Positions 1 to 7,534 of a stretch of DNA of 21,263 nt are shown piece by piece. Source of the stretch: Acidimicrobiaceae bacterium (GTDB taxonomy: Bacteria; Actinomycetota; Acidimicrobiia; Acidimicrobiales; UBA8592); contig PBPU01000110.1 of assembly GCA_002724825.1 (NCBI GenBank), positions 1 through 21,263 of the forward strand. Reading direction: 5' to 3'. The notes under the pieces are model-generated. The model saw only the letters and a program-made list of their open reading frames with translations. It did not search any database and was not told the DNA's origin. Within the stretch, counting starts at the first letter, position 1. Each line of letters opens with the position of its first letter. A program made the translations under genes and the position numbers.

Positions 1-694
1 AGTTAGGATCAAACCTTTGCTCAGGAGCTCGAGGATAATCAAACGGAATATCAAACTCGGCTATTACTCTCCCAGGTCGTTCTGACATGACGTAGACTTT
101 TGTCGAGAGGTAAACCGCTTCAGAAATAGAGTGAGTAATGAAGAGGCTCGAGAAGCCTTCTTTCTGAAATAGATGTTGTGTTTCGTCGTTGAGCTTCTCA
201 CGGGTAATCTCATCAAGCGACCCAAAAGGTTCATCAAATAAAAAAACCCTTGGGTGTAAAGTCAAAGTCCTCGCAAGGGAAGTACGCATTTTCATCCCAC
301 CGGAGAGAGTCTTGGGAAAATGTCTCTCAAATCCACTTAAACCCACAAGATCTATTGCTTCCTGTGCTCTTTTACGCCTTTCTTCCTTAGGTACCTGATG
401 AAGTTCGCAGAGAAGTTCGACATTCCTCAAAACCGTTCTCCACGGGAGAAGAGTAGGATCCTGGAAAATATATCCCATACTCGTATCAGCAATCTCTACC
501 GAACCGGCGGTAGGTTTGAGCAAACCTGAGGCAATATTCAATAAGGTAGACTTCCCGCAGCCTGAAGGGCCGACCACAGATACAAATTCATTCGGGCCAA
601 CACTGAGGGATACATCAAGCAAAGCTTCAGTTCCATCTGGAAATCTCATGCTAATTTCATCAAACGACAGGCTCAAGGAAGAAATATCTGGCAT
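1..694 (-). CDS. ABC transporter ATP-binding protein, NitT/TauT (SsuB/TauB-like) family, 3' end outside the window
   Basis: This is the ATPase subunit of an importer of the nitrate/sulfonate/taurine class; it would act on the cytoplasmic face with a permease and a binding protein that lie outside the window. The first 231 residues are visible and no stop is reached before base 1. Seen: Walker A GPSGCGKST (residues 42-50), Q-loop FQDP (77-80), signature LSGGM (130-134), Walker B VFLFDEP (150-156), D-loop SLD (159-161) and the switch histidine in ITHS (H188). The start at 694 is supported by a strong AAGGAGG at 704-710, 9 bases upstream. The typical family length is about 250-270 residues, so only a short C-terminal tail is missing. 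It is transcribed away from the SDR/yqeC pair. The substrate cannot be read from the ATPase; members of this class also carry pyrimidine or riboflavin precursors. Confidence 0.93.
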   Translation of the reverse strand, partial: MPDISSLSLSFDEISMRFPDGTEALLDVSLSVGPNEFVSVVGPSGCGKSTLLNIASGLLKPTAGSVEIADTSMGYIFQDPTLLPWRTVLRNVELLCELHQVPKEERRKRAQEAIDLVGLSGFERHFPKTLSGGMKMRTSLARTLTLHPRVFLFDEPFGSLDEITREKLNDETQHLFQKEGFSSLFITHSISEAVYLSTKVYVMSERPGRVIAEFDIPFDYPRAPEQRFDPN

Positions 695-815
695 CGTAAA
701 GTGCCTCCTTGGGAATTATGGCCTGTGATACTTTACATCTATATACCGTTAGTAGCATCATTAATCTAACAAATGGAGAAAACCCTAAACAAACGCGAAA
801 AGGTAAATAAGTTAT
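695..815. promoter_or_regulatory. Divergent intergenic region with promoters for the ABC ATPase (minus) and the SDR (plus)
   Basis: This 121-base AT-rich gap separates two divergently transcribed genes, so promoters for both directions must lie here or in the flanks. A TTTACA element at 732-737 and a TATATA-like stretch at 741-746 are visible, but no pair with proper 16-18 base spacing stands out in either direction. No clear operator palindrome was found. Confidence 0.45.
703..710 (-). promoter_or_regulatory. Strong ribosome binding site of the NitT/TauT-type ATPase
   Basis: The minus strand reads AAGGAGGC here, a near-perfect Shine-Dalgarno, with its AGGAGG core 9-10 bases before the ATG at 694. 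It fixes the start codon of the partial ABC ATPase. Confidence 0.8.
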
Positions 816-1562
816 ATGGAACGTTTTGAAAATAAAGTCGTCTTTCTTACTGGTGGTGCAACAGGCATAGGAGAAGCAACAGCAAAAAAGATGGCAAGTG
901 AGGGCGCTTCACTTTATATCGTTGATGTAGACAAAAGTGAGCTGGAAAAAACAGCTCAGGAATGCCGCGGGTTTGGAGCGAATGTTGAATTTGAGATCTG
1001 TGATGTTTCACACGAGGATGAGGTCTCTGGTTCGATTAAGAACATGTTGGATTCATTTGGAAAAGTTAATGTAGTTGTAAATGTCGCAGGAATCCAGTTG
1101 TGGCATCACACGTCTGATCATCCGACACCTGACTTTGAAAGGACTTTAGCTGTGAACCTTACAGGGACCTTTCTTGTTTGCCGAGAATCAATTCCTTATC
1201 TCCTAAAGACTAAGGGATCAATAGTCAATGTCTCTTCAACGACGGCGTTGGCGGGCATACCATATTCAGCAGCCTATGCAGCAAGTAAGGCCGGAGTTCT
1301 CGCGCTTACGAAGTCTCTAGCCGTTGAATATGCGAAAAAAGGTCTACAAGTTAATTGTGTGAATCCTGGGGGAATAAAGACAGCAATGACGAGAATGCCA
1401 CCCATCGACAACATCGATATGGATTTGCTTCTTAGACAGAACCCACTTACGCCATTCGTCGAACCAGAAGCTGTCGCAGGTCTTATCGCATATCTCGCTT
1501 CAGACGAAGGCCGCCACATCAATGGAGAACATGTGCGGATTGATGGAGCTGCACTTGCCTAA
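816..1562 (+). CDS. SDR family NAD(P)-dependent oxidoreductase (classical short-chain dehydrogenase)
   Basis: A 248-residue classical short-chain dehydrogenase/reductase, a soluble cytoplasmic enzyme oxidising an alcohol or reducing a carbonyl; the substrate is unknown. Seen: the cofactor motif TGGATGIG (residues 12-19); an acidic residue at the end of beta-2 (D37), which in the family favours NAD(H) over NADP(H); NVAG (89-92) in place of the usual NNAG; the catalytic S141, Y154 and K158 (YAASK); and the PGG loop after the active site (184-186). It ends INGEHVRIDGAALA, close to the usual INGxxxxVDGG end. Length is normal for the family. The ribosome site is poor (AAAAGG at 797-802, 13 bases away). 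It is followed after 33 bases by the yqeC homologue on the same strand, so the two are likely cotranscribed. Confidence 0.93.
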   Translation: MERFENKVVFLTGGATGIGEATAKKMASEGASLYIVDVDKSELEKTAQECRGFGANVEFEICDVSHEDEVSGSIKNMLDSFGKVNVVVNVAGIQLWHHTSDHPTPDFERTLAVNLTGTFLVCRESIPYLLKTKGSIVNVSSTTALAGIPYSAAYAASKAGVLALTKSLAVEYAKKGLQVNCVNPGGIKTAMTRMPPIDNIDMDLLLRQNPLTPFVEPEAVAGLIAYLASDEGRHINGEHVRIDGAALA

Positions 1563-1595
1563 AATAGGTTTATAAAAGTCTTTGATTAGGTTTCT

Positions 1596-2333
1596 ATGGT
1601 CGACCCACTGCAAATTTCCGAGTTAGCTAATTATTTAGGCCTAGATGCGCCACAAATAAAAAACCACATAGCAATTGTTGGGGGGGGAGGAAAAACCACC
1701 ATTCTTCACGCGCTTGGTAAGCAGCTTCGTGGTAGGACAATCTTAACTTCCACAACAAAGATGGGGTTTGATCAAAATCGATCTCTACCCGTCTATTTTG
1801 AACCAGAAGATGAAATCATTCAAAACATTTCAAACGGAACACCAATTATGATCTGGAAGGAAGTTCAAGGTGAAAAAGCTATAGGAGTTGATCCCTCATT
1901 ATGTGACCACTGGTTCCAGAATGTAGATAATGTCATAGTTGAAGCCGATGGGTCTCGCAGGCTTCCGTTTAAGGCCCCCGCAGCATTTGAACCTGTTGTT
2001 CCATCTTCCAGTAATCTCATGATTTCCACCATCGGGGCCGACGCACTTGGTCAAGTAATCAGTAGCTGCTGTCACAGGCCCGAACGTGTTGCGGACCTAG
2101 CAGAATGTATGCCTCATGATCATTTGACACCTAAAAGAGCAGCGAAAGTGATCCTTCACTCTGAGGGGCAAAAGAAAGCCAAGCCCACAAAATCCAAGTT
2201 TTGTGTAGCAATTACAAAAGTCAACGATGTGAACCAACGAAAGGCACAGGACCTTATTGAGTCACTTCACTCGCTGAATCAAGATACCGATGTCGTAGCT
2301 ATTGCCTTTGAAGCTGCCCAAGAGATTGCTTGA
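1596..2333 (+). CDS. yqeC: YqeC-like accessory protein for a (selenium-dependent?) molybdenum hydroxylase
   Basis: A 245-residue P-loop protein of the YqeC family, named in databases as a putative accessory factor for selenium-dependent molybdenum hydroxylases; its biochemical role is not settled. Seen: an N-terminal nucleotide-binding motif VGGGGKTT (residues 28-35), TSTTKMG (51-57), the family block VIVEADGSRRLPFKAP (113-128), and a HRPE box (160-163). These diagnose YqeC rather than a generic NTPase. The window also encodes a xanthine-dehydrogenase-type molybdenum hydroxylase (14860-17436) and an SsnA homologue, the partners of yqeC in Escherichia coli. No selD or XdhC-type gene is seen here, so selenium use is unproven. 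The Walker A codons contain eight consecutive G (1680-1687). The gene lies 33 bases after the SDR and converges on the hydantoinase, with only 25 bases between stops. Confidence 0.86.
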   Translation: MVDPLQISELANYLGLDAPQIKNHIAIVGGGGKTTILHALGKQLRGRTILTSTTKMGFDQNRSLPVYFEPEDEIIQNISNGTPIMIWKEVQGEKAIGVDPSLCDHWFQNVDNVIVEADGSRRLPFKAPAAFEPVVPSSSNLMISTIGADALGQVISSCCHRPERVADLAECMPHDHLTPKRAAKVILHSEGQKKAKPTKSKFCVAITKVNDVNQRKAQDLIESLHSLNQDTDVVAIAFEAAQEIA

Positions 2334-2358
2334 GGCAGAAGATTTTCCTTTTGATAAC

Positions 2359-3774
2359 TTATCGAAGGACATCTGGGATATTTCGTTTAAGAAACCTTCC
2401 ATGCCCTTGGCCTCCAACAAATTCCCGATTACGGACCACAAAGCTTCCTCTACTCAGCACACTTACAGCTTGCCCCGTAACAGAGACACCTTCCCATGCA
2501 GAGTGGTCAATAGCCATATGATGTGTTTCTACCCCAAGGACATGCGCCCTATTAGGGTCGTAAATTACAACATCAGCATCGGCCCCAGGCGCAATGACAC
2601 CTTTTCTTCCTTGTAAGCCAAATAGGCGAGCTGGGGTAGTGGAGCATATCTCCACCCACCTTTGAAGACTTATTTCTCCTTGAAGAACCCCTTGGAACAG
2701 TAAATCCATCCTATGTTCGATCACTCCAAGCCCGTTAGGAGCCTGTCGGAAATCGTCAATCCCAAGTATCTTCTCCGCATCACAAAATGGACAATGGTCT
2801 GTTGCAACAACGGATAAGTCATCGGTTCGAAGTCCTTTCCATAAACTATCCTGATGCCCATCTCCTAATTTACGAAGCGGGGGTGAGCATATATGTCTAA
2901 CTCCCTCTATCCCTGGCTGATCGAGATGTTCTTCCAAGCTGAGATATAGGTATTGAGGGCAAGTTTCAGCAAAAACATTCTTCCCGTCATTGCGAGCTCG
3001 GGCAACCTCATTAAGAGCGTTAGATGAAGAGAGATGGACTATATAGAGCGGAGACCCTGCAACTACAGCAAGCTGTATCGCTCTATGAGCGGCTTCCCCT
3101 TCCAGTTCAGGTGGCCTTGTGCGGCCATGCCAGATGGATCCAGTTGCGCCACGTTCGAAAGCCTGATCGCGAAGGACATCAATAGCGATACCGTTCTCGG
3201 CGTGCATCATGATCATTGCACCAGTATCGGCTGCTAACTGCATTACTTGGAGTATTTGACCGTCGTCTGAATACCACGAGTCAGGGTAAGCCATAAATAA
3301 CTTATAACTGCTAACTCCTTCATCGAGCATCTTGTTTAGGTCTATGAGCGATTGTTCGTTCACATCTCCTACCGAAAGATGGAAAGCGTAATCTATAGCG
3401 CATTGGCCAGATGCCTCTTCGAGGCGGGTCTCAATAGCGGTGGGTATAGCTGTTCCTTTTATTTGTCCGGCGAAGTCGATTACGGTAGTGGTTCCTCCCC
3501 AAGCGGCCGCAGCTGTCCCTGAAGCAAAGGTGTCACTTGATGTTGCCTTAGGGCTCATCGGAAGTTGCAAATGTACATGGGCATCGACCCCACCGGGAAT
3601 CACATACATTCCAGATGCATCAATGATGGTAGTATCACCATTAAGAGCCGATATCGCTATTTCACTATGTGGAGATACGACGCCCACGATTTTTTCATCT
3701 TCAATTAGTACATCGGCTTCTCCGACATGGGTTGCATTGACAACTGTTCCACCTTTGATTAGTTTCACTCCCAT
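2359..3774 (-). CDS. hydA: Dihydropyrimidinase / D-hydantoinase family amidohydrolase
   Basis: A 471-residue cyclic amidohydrolase that in this family hydrolyses dihydrouracil, dihydrothymine or 5-substituted hydantoins to N-carbamoyl amino acids, using two metal ions. Seen: DAHVHLQLPM with the HxH ligands H66 and H68; the lysine that is carboxylated to bridge the metals, K158, in SSYKLFMAYPD with the substrate-binding tyrosine Y163; metal histidines H191 (MMHAENG) and H247 (IVHLSSSNAL); ETCPQYLYLS (270-279); and D326 in VATDHCPF. All active-site residues are intact and the length is normal. The ribosome site AGGAGGT (3778-3784) is strong and overlaps the stop region of the preceding 8-oxoguanine deaminase, only 10 bases away, so the two form an operon. 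Allantoinase or imidase is less likely given the SYKLFMAY block. Confidence 0.94.
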   Translation of the reverse strand: MGVKLIKGGTVVNATHVGEADVLIEDEKIVGVVSPHSEIAISALNGDTTIIDASGMYVIPGGVDAHVHLQLPMSPKATSSDTFASGTAAAAWGGTTTVIDFAGQIKGTAIPTAIETRLEEASGQCAIDYAFHLSVGDVNEQSLIDLNKMLDEGVSSYKLFMAYPDSWYSDDGQILQVMQLAADTGAMIMMHAENGIAIDVLRDQAFERGATGSIWHGRTRPPELEGEAAHRAIQLAVVAGSPLYIVHLSSSNALNEVARARNDGKNVFAETCPQYLYLSLEEHLDQPGIEGVRHICSPPLRKLGDGHQDSLWKGLRTDDLSVVATDHCPFCDAEKILGIDDFRQAPNGLGVIEHRMDLLFQGVLQGEISLQRWVEICSTTPARLFGLQGRKGVIAPGADADVVIYDPNRAHVLGVETHHMAIDHSAWEGVSVTGQAVSVLSRGSFVVRNREFVGGQGHGRFLKRNIPDVLR

Positions 3775-3777
3775 TTT

Positions 3778-3784
3778 TTACCTC
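3778..3784 (-). promoter_or_regulatory. Ribosome binding site of the dihydropyrimidinase
   Basis: The minus strand reads AGGAGGT followed by AAAAA-rich sequence and ATG at 3774. It lies directly against the stop codon of the 8-oxoguanine deaminase gene, which fits coupled translation of the pair. Confidence 0.75.
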
Positions 3785-5077
3785 CTAGTCCCATAAGAGC
3801 TGCGCACGTTCTGCAAGCTCCCGATGGGCAGCATGAATATCAACTCCAATTAGCTGCCCATCTTGAACCCGTTGCTCACCAGCTACAAAGACATGTTTTG
3901 CTCGTCTGTCAGGTCCTAGGATAAGGCCAGTTATTGGATCCGAAATTCCTCCCAAATCATTCCCTGGCCATACTACGAGATCCGCTGGACTTCCAACGTC
4001 GATCATTCCAAAATTATCCATTCCTAAGCATCTGGCTCCGCCTACAGTGCCCATATCGAGAACATCTTCAGGCATTAATGCGTCAGCTTGTTCTTCGCGT
4101 ATTCGAGCGGTGTACAGCGCTTGGCGCATCTCACCAAATAAACCTCCTACCTCATTACTCGCAGCTCCGTCTACTCCTAATCCGACAGGTACATTATTTT
4201 TACGGAAATCTACAACAGGACACAATCCAGCAGCAATGCGAGCATTAGATGAAGGGCAGTGGGCGATTCCTGTTCCCGCATTTCCAAGAAGGGAAATCTC
4301 ATCGTTAGTCAAATGAATTCCGTGAGCTAGCCACACGTCATCACCTGCCCATCCCCAGTCAACTAATTGCATGACAGGTCTTTTGCCGAAGCGCTCTAAA
4401 CAATGGTCTTGTTCATCAATTGTTTCACACAAATGCGTGTGCATCTGAAGTCCATATTTTCGGGCGAGTTCGGCAGATTCGACCATCAGCTCTGTTGATA
4501 CAGAAAAGGGGCTGCATGGGGCAACTACAACATGGACCATGTCTCCGTCATGGTGTTCCTCGATTACCCTTTGTGTAGAGGCAAGAATAGCGTCACGGTC
4601 TTCAACTAGATTATCCGGTGGTAGTCCTCCGGACGATTCGCCGAGATCCATTGAGCCTCGACTGAGAAAGAGGCGGATACCGACTGCTTTTGCCGCTTCT
4701 ACAATCGCATCAAAAACGGAATCATCGTTGTTCGGGACGATGTAATGGTGATCTGAAGCAGTTGTGCACCCAGTCATAGCAAGTTCACTTAGTCCCACTA
4801 AAGCTGCAGCATAGACGTCCTCTACGTTCATCCGACCCCAGATAGGGTACAGGGTTGTCAACCATTGAAATAGGTCACAACCAGACGCGTGGCCACGGGT
4901 CATCCATTGGTATAAGTGATGGTGGGTGTTAATTAGGCCAGGAGTCACGATATCTCCGTCAATACGAACTTTGATGTCACCTGATTTTGGAGTAACCGTC
5001 CCTATCTGAGTGATAACACCATGCTCAAAAGCTATATCACCTGGGTAACGGGCTCCTTGGAGAACTATTCGAGTCAT
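3785..5077 (-). CDS. 8-oxoguanine deaminase (TRZ/ATZ-type amidohydrolase)
   Basis: A 430-residue amidohydrolase of the group that deaminates 8-oxoguanine to uric acid (and isocytosine to uracil), one metal per active site, cytoplasmic. Seen: NTHHHLYQWMTRG (metal ligands H52 and H54), the stretch RGSMDLGESSGGLPPD (140-155) that is a close match to characterised 8-oxoguanine deaminases, HTHLCE (213-218) with metal histidine and catalytic E218, WLAHGIHL (H252), CPSSNARIAAG (274-284) and GVDGAASNE with metal ligand D303. The whole chain has family length. It could also act on a related s-triazine or aminopurine, but the GGLPPD block argues for 8-oxoguanine. No Shine-Dalgarno precedes the ATG; a TACCGT hexamer ends 7 bases before it, as in leaderless promoters. 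It heads a two-gene operon with the hydantoinase. Confidence 0.92.
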   Translation of the reverse strand: MTRIVLQGARYPGDIAFEHGVITQIGTVTPKSGDIKVRIDGDIVTPGLINTHHHLYQWMTRGHASGCDLFQWLTTLYPIWGRMNVEDVYAAALVGLSELAMTGCTTASDHHYIVPNNDDSVFDAIVEAAKAVGIRLFLSRGSMDLGESSGGLPPDNLVEDRDAILASTQRVIEEHHDGDMVHVVVAPCSPFSVSTELMVESAELARKYGLQMHTHLCETIDEQDHCLERFGKRPVMQLVDWGWAGDDVWLAHGIHLTNDEISLLGNAGTGIAHCPSSNARIAAGLCPVVDFRKNNVPVGLGVDGAASNEVGGLFGEMRQALYTARIREEQADALMPEDVLDMGTVGGARCLGMDNFGMIDVGSPADLVVWPGNDLGGISDPITGLILGPDRRAKHVFVAGEQRVQDGQLIGVDIHAAHRELAERAQLLWD

Positions 5078-5170
5078 ACACTAACGGTACCGCAAAGCAG
5101 CAGACTTCTTAGGTAATCTCATAACAGCTTCAGAAAATAGCCTCCTACATAGCTAATTTCTAGGTGGTAG
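5078..5170 (-). promoter_or_regulatory. Upstream region of the 8-oxoguanine deaminase gene, with a 13-codon open frame
   Basis: This 93-base gap lies between the DUF2237 stop and the deaminase start. It contains a perfect AGGAGG on the minus strand (5141-5146) with no start codon at normal spacing, a 13-codon ATG frame (5122 to 5081, MRLPKKSAALRYR) whose stop lies 3 bases before the deaminase ATG, and a TACCGT hexamer (5084-5089) inside a CGGTACCG palindrome. A leader peptide or a leaderless promoter are both possible; neither is proven. Confidence 0.35.
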
Positions 5171-5533
5171 TTAGTTGCTAGCTGAATGGGACTTTAAATC
5201 TTCAAATCGGGCCCATTCTAAGGTGGCGATATGGGTTGATTCCAGCTTTACTTGAGGGGCTTTGCCAGCTAAAAAAGCTTCCTGCCAGCGAGGTGCACAT
5301 AAGCACCATTGGTCACCTGGTTTTAGCCCTTCGAATCCGTATTCTGGCATTGGTGTGGAAAGATCATTCCCTACTTCTTTGGAGTAGTTAAGAAACTCCT
5401 CAGTCATGATGGCGCAAACAGTGTGAACTCCCATGTCACCACTACCTGTATCGCAGCAACCATTTCGATAGTAACCAGTAAGGGGGTCAAGGCTACAGTC
5501 GACAAGATCTGTACCTAATACATTTTTTGCCAT
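5171..5533 (-). CDS. DUF2237 family protein
   Basis: A 120-residue protein of the widespread DUF2237 family, whose function is unknown. Seen: NVLGTDLVDCSLDPLTGYYR at the N-terminus, GCCDTGSGDMGVHTVCA (residues 25-41), MTEEFLNYSK (43-52), GNDLSTP (55-61) and KPGDQWCLCAPRWQEA (71-86). Six conserved cysteines (C13, C26, C27, C40, C77, C79) suggest metal binding or a structural role; this is inference. No signal peptide or membrane segment. Length and motifs are complete for the family. The start context is unusual: an ATACC-ATAAA-GGTAT inverted repeat lies directly before the ATG and any AAGG is only 2 bases away. It follows the small ORF after 40 bases and precedes the deaminase gene, but nothing ties it to purine metabolism beyond position. 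Confidence 0.93.
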   Translation of the reverse strand: MAKNVLGTDLVDCSLDPLTGYYRNGCCDTGSGDMGVHTVCAIMTEEFLNYSKEVGNDLSTPMPEYGFEGLKPGDQWCLCAPRWQEAFLAGKAPQVKLESTHIATLEWARFEDLKSHSASN

Positions 5534-5573
5534 ACCTTTATGGTATATCTTGTTCGACTAATAAAGAAAGATC

Positions 5574-5759
5574 TTAAGCTAACGCACCTGTATTTGAAAT
5601 TAACTCATCGTTTTGAATTTCACACCAGTCGAGAAATTCTTTCCGGAAATTGCAGGACCGGTAGTTCGAACGCAGAGGACTCAGGTTTTGGCTGCCTCGA
5701 TATAGTGCCCAAAGTACTGCCTGTCCTGACATTGTGCTTGATCCAGTATGTGTATTCAT
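5574..5759 (-). CDS. Possible small protein of 61 residues, unrecognised
   Basis: An open frame of 61 codons starting with ATG at 5759. A GGAG (5766-5769) lies 6 bases upstream, which is ideal spacing and the main argument that it is translated. The protein starts MNTHTGSSTM and ends SNTGALA; its middle (VLWALYRGSQNL then YRSCNFRKEFLDWCE) is rich in aromatic and charged residues, with two cysteines and no signal peptide, membrane helix or known domain. An in-frame TTG at 5771 would add four residues but would sit on top of the ribosome site. I do not recognise a family. It lies in the same direction as the genes on both sides. It could equally be a chance frame in a 302-base spacer. Confidence 0.35.
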   Translation of the reverse strand: MNTHTGSSTMSGQAVLWALYRGSQNLSPLRSNYRSCNFRKEFLDWCEIQNDELISNTGALA

Positions 5760-5773
5760 TTTTGTCTCCAATC

Positions 5774-5791
5774 TTGAACTTTGTTGTTCAA
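5774..5791 (-). repeat. Short inverted repeat (TTGAAC / GTTCAA) upstream of the small ORF
   Basis: A perfect 6-base inverted repeat, TTGAAC and GTTCAA, separated by 6 bases. On the minus strand it partly overlaps an alternative CTTTG/CAAAG pairing, so two mutually exclusive hairpins are possible just before the GGAG of the 61-codon ORF. It may be an operator or an RNA hairpin, or chance. Confidence 0.35.
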
Positions 5792-5807
5792 AGGAGAGAC
5801 GTTTTTA

Positions 5808-5825
5808 GATGTAATTTCTTACACC
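5808..5825 (-). terminator. Weak hairpin with GAAA loop downstream of the FAD oxidoreductase stop
   Basis: On the minus strand GGTGTAA and TTACATC pair as a 7-base stem (one G-T wobble) closed by a GAAA tetraloop, about 10 bases after the stop of the FAD oxidoreductase. It is followed by TAAAAAC rather than a T-tract, so it is at best a weak or factor-assisted terminator or an mRNA 3' end stabiliser. Confidence 0.3.
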
Positions 5826-5835
5826 CAAAGTGACA

Positions 5836-7455
5836 TTATTTTTGGACTAGTTCCTCAGCTGAGTGCCTTCCAGCAATAAATCCAAACACCATACATGGTC
5901 CTAGCGTTCCTCCAGCTCCTCCATAAGCCATTCCCATAGATGACGCCATCACATTTCCCGCAGCATATAATCCTCTTATGGCTTCGCCATCTACATCAAG
6001 AACCTGAGCGTTTGCATTAGTTTGTGGTCCCCCTTTGGTCCCTAGTGCACCCGGACGGACTTCTACGGCATAGTACGGGGGTTTATCAATGGGCCCGAGC
6101 GTTGCTGCTAGTGTTTTTGTTCCATCACCCCAATGTGTATCATTGATGCTTTTTCCTCGATGAAAGTCACCGTCGTCTAGATCAGCTGTTTGTGCATTCC
6201 AGCGCTCTACTGTTTCTTCAAGGCCCAAACCGTCACAACCTATAAGGTCTGCAAGCTCGCCTAGGGTGCTTGCAGAGGTTAACCAGCCGGGTATTTGGCC
6301 TTCACCTCTAAACCTGCATAGCCCATAGCGCACGAGGTATTCTTGATCGAAGATCATCCACGCTGGAATATTTTGATACTCAAAGCTTCCGGGATCTAGC
6401 TGGTGGAATGCTGCACCAAATGCGTTGTAGTTGGAAGCTTCGTTTGCGAATCTTCTACCACTTTTATTTACCATTATGCATCGCGGATTTACACGTTCTC
6501 GATTTACCATCCATGGGATGGCTGCACCTTCGTCATTCGTGATGTCTATAACTGGTACCCACCATGCTTCCTGCATGTTCCCAAGCGCCGCTCCTGCTCG
6601 CATGGCCATTTTGAGCCCGTCACCTGTATTTGTTTCGATAGAAACAGGTCTTTGAAGTGGCCCTCGTACAAAATTATTTACGAGGCTTTTGTTCCATTCA
6701 AAACCACCAGTAGCGATGATCACGGATTGGGCCTCCACGTCTCTAATGCCTGAAGGGGTATTGAAGCGGACTCCCCGTAAATTATTCTGCTCGATGATCA
6801 ATTCATCGGCTTGATGTTCCGTTTCGATTACTATCTGCCTATCTAAGCATGACTTCACGAGGCGCCCAATCAACGCTTGTCCGCACCCCCGGAGATTCTT
6901 CTCGGATCGGAATTTGATAACTTCCTTTGGAGCTGTATCTAATGGGCCTCTGCCAAGGGTTGTTTCGTTCATTAAGAGAAAAGGAGACATTTGACGACTC
7001 TGACTTATTCGATCAGCCCACTCTCCTAACTCATCGAATGGAAATAGAGGGCATTCTAGAGATCGACCGCCAGTTTGATTTCCACCCGGATTCTCCGGAT
7101 GGTAATCGGGGAAATTCTCTACGATTTCAAAGACTACTTCACTATTGGTTTCAAACCATTTGACCATGGCGGGACCAATATCAACATAGGCCTCAAGCAG
7201 GTCAGTTCTCATTCGGCCATGAGATAATGAGCCCAAGTACTCTAAAGCCATTTCACGAGAGTCGATGAGATGCTGATTTTCCATATGATGGTTTCCTGGA
7301 ATCCAGATCATCCCACCCGACATGGCTGACGTTCCCCCTATAACTGAAGCTTTTTCAAAAACTCCAATTGTTTCCGCCCCGTGGCCTGAAGCCGAAACTG
7401 CCGCGGCTAGGGCAGCTGCGCCCGACCCAAGAACCACTATGTCGAAATGATCCAT
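5836..7455 (-). CDS. FAD-dependent oxidoreductase, FAD_binding_2 / 3-ketosteroid-delta1-dehydrogenase-like
   Basis: A 539-residue flavoprotein of the fumarate reductase/KstD superfamily; such enzymes dehydrogenate or reduce a C-C bond next to a carbonyl. Seen: the dinucleotide motif GSGAAA (residues 10-15), E34 for the ribose, GGTSAMSGGMIW (40-51), the second FAD strand VIIATGGFEW, and a C-terminal block GTKGGPQTNANAQVLD then GLYAAGNVMASSMG and GGAGGTLGPCMVFGFIAGR, which has the order and spacing of KstD-type enzymes. There is no Sec/Tat signal or heme-binding CxxCH, so it is a soluble cytoplasmic enzyme rather than a periplasmic fumarate reductase. The substrate is unknown; steroid use is not supported by neighbours. 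An AGGA lies about 12 bases before the ATG. It diverges from the photolyase across a 79-base promoter region. Confidence 0.9.
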   Translation of the reverse strand: MDHFDIVVLGSGAAALAAAVSASGHGAETIGVFEKASVIGGTSAMSGGMIWIPGNHHMENQHLIDSREMALEYLGSLSHGRMRTDLLEAYVDIGPAMVKWFETNSEVVFEIVENFPDYHPENPGGNQTGGRSLECPLFPFDELGEWADRISQSRQMSPFLLMNETTLGRGPLDTAPKEVIKFRSEKNLRGCGQALIGRLVKSCLDRQIVIETEHQADELIIEQNNLRGVRFNTPSGIRDVEAQSVIIATGGFEWNKSLVNNFVRGPLQRPVSIETNTGDGLKMAMRAGAALGNMQEAWWVPVIDITNDEGAAIPWMVNRERVNPRCIMVNKSGRRFANEASNYNAFGAAFHQLDPGSFEYQNIPAWMIFDQEYLVRYGLCRFRGEGQIPGWLTSASTLGELADLIGCDGLGLEETVERWNAQTADLDDGDFHRGKSINDTHWGDGTKTLAATLGPIDKPPYYAVEVRPGALGTKGGPQTNANAQVLDVDGEAIRGLYAAGNVMASSMGMAYGGAGGTLGPCMVFGFIAGRHSAEELVQK

Positions 7456-7534
7456 AATCTAAATCCTATGAGACACGAAGACTGTAGCCAAATAGATACA
7501 TTGAGAAGAGACCTCATACCAAAGGGAACACTTT
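7456..7534. promoter_or_regulatory. Divergent promoter region between FAD oxidoreductase and photolyase
   Basis: A 79-base gap between two divergently transcribed genes, so it should hold both promoters. An AAGGGA ribosome site (7521-7526) serves the photolyase. A TAGATA element (7493-7498) and its TATCTA complement could act as -10 boxes in either direction, but no convincing -35 partner is seen. Confidence 0.4.

Larger units (their letters stand above)
5534..5835 (-). other. 302-base interval between the FAD oxidoreductase and DUF2237 genes
   Basis: This interval contains no recognised gene. It holds a possible 61-codon ORF (5574-5759) and two short hairpins just upstream of it (5808-5825 and 5774-5791). 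I saw no tRNA cloverleaf, no repeat array and no riboswitch consensus on either strand. Confidence 0.5.

Noticed and set aside
2302..2616. Plus-strand open frame of 104 codons overlapping the end of yqeC and the hydantoinase
   Set aside because: It lies antisense to conserved hydantoinase codons, has no ribosome site and resembles no protein.
5661..5700. GTTCGAAC-containing stretch resembling a tRNA T-loop
   Set aside because: No acceptor, D or anticodon stems can be folded around it on either strand.
5540..5833. Plus-strand open frame of 97 codons in the 302-base spacer
   Set aside because: No ribosome site and no recognisable domain; the opposite-strand 61-codon frame has a better start.
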